From the NCBI GenBank assembly GCA_011009095.1, contig VTPC01008047.1:1-64000 (forward strand): a DNA stretch of 64,000 nucleotides. The letters are read 5' to 3'. Both the position numbers and the translations under genes were made by a program. The notes below the pieces were generated by a model. The model made no database searches, was not told the origin of the DNA, and saw only the letters and a program-made list of their open reading frames with translations. Positions 21,614 to 33,400 of this stretch are shown here, piece after piece. Source of the stretch: Ignelater luminosus. Lineage: Eukaryota; Arthropoda; Insecta; Coleoptera; Elateridae. The stretch's first letter is position 1. Each line of letters begins with the position of its first letter.

Positions 21614-22826
21614 TTTAAAAACTTTCACTAAATTAACAGCCGTTCATTACTTGAAGCATCATAGGGAAAGATTATTTTTACCGGTATCGTTGCTAGTTGA
21701 ATAAAAATAGATGTACTAAAATTATATTCGCAAGGTTGAAGTACTATATACATTAAATCTCCAGTGATAGTTTATTTTTCTTATTAACATGTCCTATTTT
21801 TTATATTTATAAGTTATTGTAATTACAAGATTGAAGATTAATGTTAGAAAAATTATATTATAATTACACACACACAATTAACATTCTCTAGATTCTTAAG
21901 CAGGTATTAATAGAGAGATATTTAACAGTATCTAGGTATAATATGTATGTTTAAGTTTTCTTAATTAATTTTATCATTCGAAAATCACTAGATTTAATAT
22001 ATTTACTGTCTTATGAAGTTAGATAATACATGTAGAGAATATTTGGCCCCAAACAGAATTTGAACCTGTGGTCTCTGACTTTCTGTACTGGTGCTCCATT
22101 TTAAATCTTTCAATTTTAAGAATTTAGTATTTTTGGAGTTTCATGTCGATCAACTTTTTATTTTTTGAAATTCAATTTTTTATGGTCCAGAAGTATAATT
22201 TTAATATCTACTTATACATTCTAGACGCTCTTTTAAGAAAGGAATAAACATCCTTGACCATGCATAAATAAAAAAGGATGAATCCAAATTTATAATATAC
22301 CTAAAAAGGTACCTACTCTGCCTCTAAGAATTGTATCCAAGAAAGCAGATAAACATATTCAAGAAATATTTATATTTAAAGAAAAAATAAAAAATTTATT
22401 TTATATTTTTATGATATTTTCAAGTAGGAAAATGTTATAATATTATAAGATATCTACAATCTGAAACATTTCTAATTCTAAAATAACAGAAAATAATGCT
22501 ATGGTCATAATCAAAAACAGCATTTATAACTAATTAGTAATTACTTATACTTATTGTTAAAAATAGAACTTTAACTCATAACTTAGAAGTATTATTAAAT
22601 ACTAATTAATGAATTTTTACAAAATAGTAATTTCAAAATATTTAAAAACCCTCCATTTACCATCGTCTCTGTTTTAGTAAAGACTCAAACCTTACAGACA
22701 CAACAAACACGGAACGTCAAAGCCAGTCAGCTGACATAAGCCTGACAAAAGCATCTAACCTTTAAATCAAATTAATTATAATTAAATAATAATAATAAGT
22801 AATTGATGTAATTTATAGAAGTCGTA
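21614..22826. promoter_or_regulatory. Divergent intergenic region between SMYD4-like and FBXL4-like genes
   Basis: About 1.2 kb separates the two start codons (SMYD4 leftward, FBXL4 rightward). This region must hold both 5' UTRs and probably both promoters. It is very AT-rich. A less AT-rich patch at 22680-22760, with the E-box-like CAGCTG in agtcagctgaca, is the best candidate core for FBXL4. No TATA box can be called reliably. 22040-22110 may hold a tRNA-derived repeat fragment on the minus strand. Confidence 0.4.
22040..22110 (-). repeat. Possible tRNA-derived (SINE-like) fragment
   Basis: The reverse complement contains GGTTCAAATTC, a match to the RNA polymerase III B box, set in a T-arm-like hairpin (ACAG...CTGT) followed by TTGGGGCCA. 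No matching acceptor strand or complete anticodon arm was found, so it is not a functional tRNA gene. Confidence 0.25.
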
Positions 22827-24499
22827 ATGCAAGAAAAAATGCCTGATAATATAGAAACTAAAGGAAAACCTACAGCAGTTGAAATGTTATTTAAGAATAT
22901 GCGCTTCATTGAACAATTTGCTGAAAGTGTTATCGATTACACATCAAAATATAATAGTATTATGAGTATTCTTTATGCTCCTGAAAATTTAATTGGGAAG
23001 CCTACTGTGTATCCAAATTATGGTGATTTCCCTGATACTTATATGCTTGTAAGTCAGATAATCTAATTACAATTTATAAATAAATAACAAAAAGTTTTAT
23101 CGATTCATAACTTTTTTCTTTGTAAGAGATCGTATGGTAAATGGTGGAATGAAAGTGAAGCAGCACAGCATCATTATATGAGTCAAGATATAGATCCTAT
23201 AATATCAGAAGATTATGTGACTGTTAAGTATGATTTGAGCTAATGAACTAGTGAAGATATCTAATACGTAATGAATTTAAAGGTTTGAATTTTCGGTAAT
23301 TCCAACAAGTATTAGTATATATGAAACTTATAATCCTGGAGCAGTTGTAAGATTATGGGGTCAAAGTATACATGGACAATGGATTTTATTATGGGAGGGA
23401 GCTCCTCAACGATGTGTACAAGCACCTAGAAAGTTTTGTCCACCAATTAGACAAATTCGTGAATTGATAAAGTAAGTTTAAGGTAAGATACTTATATACT
23501 ATTGGATTTACATAAGGTTTTTCTTATTTCATTCTAGTGAAGTTAGAATTGATCTCAATCAAAGTTTATTAGAATATCATACATCTTTAGATGGTGTTTT
23601 GTTAGCTGGCTATAAACCGAAATCCATCCTTCAAACTAGTCTTTTACAAAAGGGTTTGTTAGAGCCTCTTGAGCCTAGACAAAGCAAACGCAAACATTCA
23701 CGACGGTACAACGAAGAAGACTGTGATAATTTAAATTTATTTGCAAGATTACCTGTAAGTGGAGGTTAAAGAAGTTAATAAGATATTATAATGATAAATA
23801 TTACACTGTTTTAGTATGAAGTGATATTACATATATTTCAGTATTTAGATTTAAGATCGTTGTGCAGATGTGCTCAAGTTAATAAAAGATGGTTTTTAAC
23901 ATCATTAGATTCAGCTTTATATCGTGAGCTTAGTCTGAAGGTAAAATCCATTTATGTAATGCAAAATATTATTTACTTATGATTTATTCTTAAAGAGGTA
24001 CTGGCATAAGGTGAATGATGCAACTATAATAATGTTTATGGCTAAATGTAAAAACTTAAAGAAATTGGATTTATCATGGTGTGGTGCTAATAACCAGATT
24101 ACTGAGGAACTCTTCATTGAGTTAGTATAAATTATTGAGATATTTAATAGAAAAATGATGAATTATGTTGTGTTTTTAGATTCCTAAGGAAATGCTGTAG
24201 AAATCTAACACATTTGTCTCTTGGTAATTGTAATTTTGTAAAAGAGTTATCCTTGGAAGAAATTAAAAATTGTAGTGATCTCACTGGTATACTTGTAAAA
24301 GAATGTGCAAAAAGAAAATTATTAGTTTATTATTTTTCAGAATTACGCTTAAGAAATAGTCATTGTATTGCTTGGAAGTACTCGGCGTTGGCACAGTTAA
24401 ATAAATTAACAACATTGGATTTGTATTCCTCAAATATAATTGATGAGATGTTAATTAAAATTTTAGTAACAAATCCTGATTTGAAGCATTTAATTATAG
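22827..24499 (+). CDS. FBXL4: FBXL4-like coding exons 1 to 8
   Basis: Exon 1 holds EQFAESVIDYTSKYNS; exon 2 RSYGKWWNESEAA; exon 3 PTSISIYETYNPGAV and WILLWEGAPQ; exon 4 VRIDLNQSLLEYHTSLDGV and a basic stretch (RQSKRKHSRRYNEED), ending LFARLP. Exon 5 gives YEVILHIFQYLDLRSLCRCA, which completes a canonical F-box. This required the acceptor ctgttttag (AG at 23813-23814) in place of the downstream atttcag (23841). Exons 6-8 hold LRR strands (LKKLDLSWCG, LTHLSLGNC, LTELRLRNS, LTTLDLYSSN). Exon 7 is ended at the donor at 24287 because splicing out 54 bases restores a normal repeat (LTELRLRN). Confidence 0.87.
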
Positions 24500-27400
24500 G
24501 TAAGTATGGGTTCACAGACTTCTTTATTGGTGAAATATGCAGCTGAAAGGGAAAGATGCACTGTTAACTCTTCACTTGTGAATTAAAGCAAAAACTCGGC
24601 CCAAATTGAATAATGGTTTAGTTTCGATTCTGGTCCATGTTAAGTTTTTTAAAATGAATCAATGATTCAGTCAATTATGGTTATTATTGGTCGCAGTATG
24701 AAAAGTTAATAAATTTCCAAAATGAGGATTATTCTAACTTGATTATAAATCTCATAAATAGATTTTTGTTTCATATTCAATTTTGAGACTGAATTTTCAC
24801 AAGAAAGACAAAAATATGCATAGAATTCAGATTCTAGTTTTTATTTCTCTATTCTTATAAAATACAAATTTCTATTTTTCTAAGGTTCTATAAATAATGT
24901 TACATTATAAGTTTCATTTTTTTTAGAAAATACGGGCATAAATATTAATACATATTAAGCTGATCGTTATATTCGTGTGCGTATTGTACAAGTTACGAAC
25001 TGAAAAAACCAAAAATATTCAAAGCAAAATAACGGTTTTGATTCTCCAATAAAATCTTTCCTTAAAACAATAACAGTTTTGGTTCTGGTTCCAGTTCAAA
25101 TAAAGATATGGGTTTTGATCCGGTTTTTGGGTTTTTCTTTGATCTTTTCCTTTGATAAGACAATTGTGTAGTTGTTAAATAAATAAGTGAATATTCTTTT
25201 AATTTGAAAAAATAAAATGTGAATACCGATTATAAAAAGAAACATACCAGCAATTTACTCAAAACTTACAGTTTAATAATAATTGGAGGCTGTTTTACTA
25301 AATTAACTTATATTATTAATTTTTTTCACTGAAGGTGATGATTGAATTTGCTGATTTTGCATTGCATTGCATAATAAATTTTATACAACTATACCATACT
25401 TTAAACATTACAATCAAACTTGCAGGTTATCCTCAATAAAGTGCATGAAAATAAAATCAGAAAAATATTGTGACAGTCACACTGAAACTGTTGTACTAGT
25501 AGAATATGTTACAATTGATTTGCTAGATATTTTCTGAACATTTTCTGTAATGAATGATTTTGTAATACAAAGCAAAGAATTTATTATTTCATTCAGGTTA
25601 TTTATTTAAGGAATGTGAAAGATAGTTAAGGATCGAAACTCTTAAAAGACTACACTACTACAGTAAACAATAACAAAACAGTAAAATATATCATCATTTG
25701 TAAGTTTTACAGAAAAATATTCATCAAGTTAGTTCGCACGGAATTTAGTCACCTAACACCATGTGCCCTCATGTCTCAGAATTTGTTCATATCTCTGTCC
25801 TGTATAGACACATATAAGTTTCCACCTTGTTGAAATTCTTAACATAAGTAGAGTATATTGTAGTCCTGCTATACAGGGTGATAATTTTAAAACTTCCCAC
25901 CTTGAATAACTCTTTAATTAGTAAAATTATCAAACATCGCTGCAAACACGTCGATTTTGTTTTGGAAGGGGACATCTAATAACCTATTCTAATCAGTTGG
26001 GAAACTCTCACCCTTCCCCGCCCAACCACCCCCACCCGAAAATTTTAAATGGCACTACCCCATGTGTGATGCATCATTTTAAAGGGTACAAGATTCTCAA
26101 TCTTTCACATCAAAGAAAATTAAAATCGGCCCAGCTGTTCGTGAATTAAAGCCAAAAATGTATTTAATTCAATCAATACGTTTATGTCTCTAGTTCATGA
26201 ACGGCTGGGCTGATTTTAATTTTCTTTGATGTAAAAGATTGAAAATTCTATACCCTTTAAAATGATATATCACACATGTGGTAGTGCAATTTAAAATTTT
26301 GGGAAGGTTTCACCCTCCCCCCAACCACTCCCACCCCGAAATTTTAAACAGCACTACCCCATGTGTGATATATGATTTTAAAGGGTATAAAACTCTCAAT
26401 CTTTTACATTTAAAAAAATTAAAATCGGCCCAGCTGTGCATGAACTGCAGACAGAAGTGTATTGATTAAATTAAATTTACTAGAATTTAGAATTTTGGGA
26501 GGGGGAGGGTGAAAGTTTCCCAACTGACTAGAGTAGGTAATTAAATGTCCCCCTCCAAAACAATATCGACGCGTTTCATCGAGTTTTGATAATTTTACTA
26601 ATTAAAGAGTTATTCAAAGTGAGAAGTTTTAAAATGATCACATTGTATTCAAAAATTCAAGAAGGTGTTTTTTGTCGTTTTTAAATAAGAAGCAAAACAC
26701 TGTGTTAGACTATGACGTCAGTGACGTTTTTGATATAAATGGCATTCCACCATTTCTCCAGCACATTTTGTAAGAGAGTTAATACTATTTACGGCTGTGA
26801 AAGTTCGAATCAAAAGGCACCTACAGTAAATATTCCAGAGGCATGCAAAGAGAGCTCACATCAAGGACATTCTACAAAAATCAGTAAAAAACTACAAATA
26901 GTTAATCTTTCACAAATTTCTAAATAAACTGAAGAAAACCTTCTGTATGTTATCTTTATTATTAAGTATTGTTTTTGCTAATATGTCATCAGTTAGTCCC
27001 GTTATTGACTGATGTCTTCATTTACTATCAACAGTTATAGAAATCTTGGAAGAGGGTAAATGTTAAATTGGCGAGTTTTCTTTCTCTGTCCTAAAATTTG
27101 GCTCTGTTTATGTAAGTAAAGATCCAAGACACTTTAAATTTGTATTTCTATGGATTTCTATTTTGACTGTTGAAGTTAGCACCATATTTTTGATCAGATC
27201 TTACCAATGTGTGAGTTGTGTCGGCAATATGATGATGACAACACACTTCTTTATATGGTCATCATTTGAGATTAGTTAGAATTGTGTCTTTTCTATAAAT
27301 ATAATTAATGATCAGTATTTGTAACATAGTAAGTAAATTTAATTTACGCACTTGTTTTTAGACTACTTATTTTGTGTTCGTTGTTTTGTCGGACACTTGA

Positions 27401-30400
27401 CATATTTGTGACAGCTCATTTATATCTCAAGTTATGTTCAAATTATTTGTCACTTATCAGTGTATGTAAGTGTTTGTATTTATTTGAATTATGTGTTGTG
27501 ATGGAAACAAAAAGCGGAAGTACAAGTGCAAATAGAATGAAAAGATATTGCGAAAAACGAAAGCAGGAAGATCCCGAATATCAAAAGAAAGAGAATGAAA
27601 GATTGAGGGCTTTAAAAAGAAAGAAAAAAGAATCCATGTCTGGAAGAGAGTTAGAAGAATTTAGAAAACATAAGAAAGAAGAAAAAAGAAAAGAATGGCA
27701 AAGGAAAGAATGTTAAGTAGCTGATGCACCTTTAACATCAAACTCAAATCTTAATAATAAAAGTGCTTCACTATTCTACCCATATAAATGCCAACAGACA
27801 TATGGTAAAGTTGTATTAAAATGTTTAAAAAGTCTTCCGTCTTGCTCTCTGAAGCAAAAGAGTGTAGCTAAGCGTTTAGGTCTTAAAATAATTGACAGGA
27901 TGGAAAAGAATGAATATGACGTAGATAAACAAAATAAAGAATTGGAAATAGTCAAGAATTTCTATTATTGTTCTGATATAGTATATACCTGTTCTGGGAT
28001 AAGAGATAGTGTGGTAGTATGGAAAGATGGCGAAAAGATTACATTACAAAGGCATTACTTCACTGTATTTACATGAAGCTTTTGCAATATTTAAACAAGA
28101 CAGTCCAAATATAAAATTGGGATTTTTAAAATTTTGTAGTCTTTGACCAGACAATGTTTTACTATTAAAAGATATGCCATCAGAGCAATGCAAATGTAAA
28201 ATTCACAAAAACTTTGCAATGAAACTCAAATGACTTAAAATAACTTATTTATAAAAGTTTTGTAATGTATCGTTGAATTCTTGTTGTTGGAAAAACATTT
28301 GTGATGTGTGCTGTAATTTAAAAACCATGAATGAACCAAATGTTGTCACAAGTTGCTATTTAGAAAGAATGGGTTAAAGCCGATGACAAGAAATATAGGC
28401 TGATTATACATGAAACAAGCACAGGAGAGTTGTATGAGAAGATCAAAGTGATGCATTCTTAAATGACAAAAACAACCCATCCGTTAGAATCTTACAAATA
28501 GACTTTGCAATGTTGCATTGTTGCGAATACCAGAACGAAATCCAGAGTGCGTTATGGGCAAGATCAAGTGTAACTTTATTTACCGCTGCAAGTTTCTTTA
28601 AGGATGAATGTAAGTCATATGTAATTTGTTCTGATTGTTACCACAAAGATAAATCCACAGTTTTAGTGTTTATAAAACTATGACTTAATCATGGCCAACT
28701 GTAGTGATGCTCATATAAAGGATGGATGAAGCGATGGACCATCTTCAGAATTTAAAAATAAATTTATGGTAAGGCTTCTTCAGTATCAATTCAAGAAACA
28801 CAATAAATAATTCTGGTGGAAATACTTTGCTACCTCACATGGCAAAGGAGTCGTTGATGGAATTGGCAGCAATTTGAAACGATTAGTCAAACAAAAGAGG
28901 ATGTCTCAAGGTGGAGGTGTGATTGTCCAATCTGCAGAAGATTTTGCAGATTTGGCTGCTACTTTGTTTCCTAGTACAAAAGCCATTTACATTTCAGAAG
29001 CTGAAATAAATTCAGATCGCAGCTAAAAAACCATGGACAAACCCTGAAACAATAAACAGCATATCATGTTTTCATCTCTTGAAATGTAATTCGAATGAAA
29101 TATGAGGAAAACGACATTCTATGGAGACTGAAGAAACAGTTTTTCATCTAAAAAGTAGTTTTTGATTGTGTACTTGTCAAGCACGTGACATACTTGTTGG
29201 GTACGTGACGCGACATCATTTTTCTAATTAATTGTGTACATAGCAGATTTCTGTTTTCTTTGAGTAATACTAAGAGAATTGCTTTTTATAATAAAATTAC
29301 TATTACTTCTTAAATGTTGTAGTTTTACTATAAATTTAGAACTAAGGTTTTAGTCAGAAACATGGTAGTTTTTCTGTTGGACGCGTGACGCGGTAATGAA
29401 ACCCTTATAATTTTTGACGATTTAATATAAACTGACCGGCCACCCTGAAATATTTCCAGAACCACTTTAACAATTATTATTTTAACCAATGATTGTTATT
29501 TGATTTAAGAACCATTCACTGTTGACACAGTCTAAATACAATACTTTCCTAATTAAAAACAATAAATGTGGCTGTTTATAATGGACCTCCTGATAATTAT
29601 TAGTAGTGTGTATGCCCTCCTTGAACTTGAATTACATCATTCAACTGCCGTGGTATTGAAATTAATAATTTTCAAAGTGGTTTTGCAAACTATTTCAGGG
29701 TGGCCGATTTTTTTGCCGGTCAATTTATTTTATGAGGATATGTGTCATCTATCCTTTTATTTAGCGATACATTTTTAAGTGATTCAAGATAAGCAATACC
29801 TGACTGTAGGGCTTTGAATGTAAAAAAATGACTTTGAATGACGGATATGTGACAATGGAGTGTCCCATCAACACTTCAATCAACCTACTTTTCTGGTTGC
29901 TCAAACTAAACTCTGACGTATGAATGCATAAAGAAATGTGGAAAACTTGATATTTTGTAACTCATCGCTATTTCTTTTAAAATTAGAGGAGTTAACTGAT
30001 ACCATAACATCCTACTTTTTGGAAACACTTCCCCCTCCATCTCCACCGCTGCTGTTGAATTGGCACTAGATTCTTGGAATGCATAATGAATAGAGAAATA
30101 TCAAGTCCAATAAAATTTTTCGCGCTTTTGTAATGTCACAGATCAGTCAGCGTATTGCAAAATGTATCCCAAGACCAGTTTCCTTTGCACGCCTCTGGAA
30201 CGCCTATTAGAGAAGCTATTGATTTTAATTTTTACAGATGTAAGTAGTTATTGCAAGATGTGCTGAAAAAACGATGGAAAGTCATTTATATAAAAAATGC
30301 GGGTGACGTCATAGTTCGAAACAGTGTTTTGTTTTTATTTAAAAACAGCAAAAAACACCTGCTTGAACTTTTCTATATAACAAGGCTGTATCATACTCTA

Positions 30401-33400
30401 CCCAGTTTGGAAATTTCAACAAGATGATAATTGGGGTTTGGATTTTACAATTAATTTTTTTCCAGAAGGAAAAGTAACAGAAATCAGACTTTAGAGACCA
30501 TTTAAGGAGAGTTATATACAGGACCATCATCAATAGGAGGAAGCCATGTGACCACAAAATTTACTGTTGGTTAGGCAACACATCTTGCACTGTTGGCAGC
30601 TCTGTTGTAATAAAGAATTATGTAGTTTTCCAGTGGCGTAGTATTGGATATATGTTGAAACTACTTAGAAACTTAAATATTTAAAGATAATTATACATAA
30701 AATTGGAAAATTAAAAAATGACAATATATTGAAGACGCAAAACAGAGACCAAGAAACCACGGAACGTACGCACGCCAATGTAATTTTAGGTTAGAAATAT
30801 ACTCGTGAGGGAGTGTAGCCAACGTTGAAAGGTAAAATTTCGCGCCACTTTTAAATTAGTGGTCACGTGGCTTCCTCCTATTGATGATGTCCCTGTATTT
30901 CGTTTTGTATGTTTTTAAGACTGACAATATACTGCAGTTAAGTAGCTTGAATTTGACAACAAATTTATTAAGATCCATTCACAAACAGAGAAGGGATTTG
31001 TGACATCATTCTGAACTCTGTGTTTATCTGAATTGCAGCAACTTTTTGATTTATTTAGACCTGTAGAAGTTATCCAAAAAATCTGATATTTTGGATTTTG
31101 AATATTTATAAAATTGTAACACATACTTTCAGATTCTGAAATAAAGAAATTACTAAACAACCCTATTGAATGGATAGAATCAAGTTTAGTTTGTTTAAAA
31201 TGGGTAAAGTTACTGGATTGATATTATTTGCCCAATGTTTTTACTTGACTGCACCTTATGCATTTTATTCACTTTAGTGCAAAATTAAAAAATTTTCAAA
31301 TATGTTTATTTTGATATTATTAACAATACCAAATTTATTAACTTTTGCTACATAAAATGTTTTGTAGTATATCAAAACACTTTATTATATTGATCTCTGC
31401 TGATAAGATAAATCTAGATGTACCACTGAGTAAGTCTTTTGTTCATTGTTTCTCAGCCCAATCTAGATGATTATTTGCAAAAGTATGGTGAGCTCAGCTG
31501 TGTTATGGTGTGAAAACTGACTGTTGGCAGGCTGTCTTGCTTTGGGTGATTGTTTAACAAAGGAGCAGTGAGATAATTTTTGTCGCAACCTTGTTTAGAT
31601 CTGCTATAGTTTCCCATCAGTAGAAATTGTTACATTACTCTACATATCTCTTACTGGACAACTTGAAGTATTGTAGCAGCTTCTTGCTGTGTATCATTTT
31701 CTAAGTAGAGTATTACCTGCCATTTTATTCAGGCTGTCAGTGCAAAGTTAATGTAACACTGTAGGTAAATCTTTATAGCAAGATATCTTTTCGTTTTTTT
31801 CCAGAAGTTAAGTCAAATTTTTTGTTTTTCCACGGCTATGCTCACTTTTCTGGAAAACTAATGCCGGATTCGTGATCAGCGACCCAATAAACCTCCTAGA
31901 AGCCATTTTTGAGCTAAAATTCACATTTTCACAAATAAAAAAAATCATCAGAAAGGGGGTGGTTAAAAGGGTTGATTTCGAGATTTGTGGCAGAAGGGGA
32001 GGCGGGGGCGAAGGTCTCAATAGTCATGAATGATCCTGGGGTCACATAGAACTCATTGCAAAAAAGAGTTTTCAAATTCGTGCTGAGTGTTTTTGTTTTT
32101 ATTCTCCCAGCTTTCTGACTGGACTAGTTAGATGATACAGCCGATTAGTTGTTAAATACAATGTTTTCTTTTTTAACTCTTCAACGATTCAATTATTCTT
32201 GAGTTGATGTAAAAGAAATATCACTTTTTTTATTGTGGATTCTTTAACACCTTGTAAGCAGTATTGTATTGCTAAATTATGACATTTTCTGTGTTAAGGC
32301 AGGATGGATTTTTACATATACGTTTCTTAAATTCTATTTTTATAGGCAAATACCCTTTAATACAGCGCTTCTTAAACTTTTTTCATTCATGACCCCATTT
32401 TCCATCACGAGATTTCTCGCGACCCCAGGTAATAACATATAAACTGAAATTCAAGTGTTTGCATTTAATTTTCATGACCCCAGCATTTTGCTTTGCGACC
32501 CTAAATGGGGTCGTGACCCATAGTTTAAGAAGTGCTGCTGTAATACAACACTGCTTTTAAGCCAATATACAAGGTGTCCTAAATTGAGTAGGATAGTATG
32601 GGTAATTTTTTTATTATTATAGTTAGAGTTTTGGTTAAATTCTATTTATATTTTATTAATATGGCGCCCATTTAAAAAAAGAAAGTTGCCATTAATATGT
32701 CAGAATCCGCCATCTTGAATTTTGCCTGTTTTTATTGCACATTCAATTGTTGCAACAAATAAAAATGTTATCAAGCCAACCATAATGTGACTAGATGATA
32801 TTGAAAATTTAAAAGACCGCATACTAGAAAAGAGATTATCACACCAGAAACTATTCAAAATGCAATAAATGGCTTTGAAAGATGACTTTATCATTGCTAA
32901 GCCATGAATATGGTGCACACTTTGAATATCTTGTATGAACTGTACAGTGTAGTTGTTATAAAAAATTTTGACAAAATGCATTGATCTTGCAGATTTTGTT
33001 GAAAAATAAAAATGATTTTGAAACCAAACAATTGTCTCTCATTGTTGGCCTAAGTAATTATCATCCCACCTTGTATAATATCTTAGTATTTAATTGTAAC
33101 ATGTTAATTATTAAGCATTGTGAGTAGTCAAGATTAGGGACTCCTTAAATTACGTAACGCTCCAAGGGGAGGGTGGGGGTCCAGAGTTGCGTTACGCAGC
33201 GTTACCGAAGAGGGGGTGGGGGTCAAGACTAGCGTTACGTAACGATAAAATGTTATTGATAAAATATTATTTAAACTCATATTTACTTGTCTGAACTCAA
33301 ACAGTCTGTGTGTTGACCACAACGGTCGCACGCGCGTCACTTCGATGCATTCCTTTCTAATAAAATCTTTTTCAATAAAAAATTAGAACATTTTTATATT

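Larger units (their letters stand above)
25812..30432. mobile_element. Long-TIR DNA transposon with decayed transposase-like gene, carrying a nested MITE in its left TIR
   Basis: Left terminal repeat: 25812-25871 continuing at 26648-26775. Right, inverted: 30248-30432. Matching blocks include ttgttgaaatt, tagagtat, ttcaagNaggtgtttttt, aaaacactgt and ctatgacgtca. The left repeat is interrupted by a 772-bp foldback element. Removing it gives about 3.85 kb. The interior holds a transposase-like relic (27491-29030) and a small inverted-repeat element (29421-29737). The exact outer ends and target duplication are not defined. Confidence 0.65.

Noticed and set aside
22040-22110. Functional tRNA gene
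   Set aside because: Only a B box and T-arm are visible; the acceptor and anticodon arms do not form.
25812-30432. Viral origin for the inserted gene
   Set aside because: The protein blocks and long inverted repeats fit a DNA transposon; no viral polymerase, capsid or envelope feature was seen.
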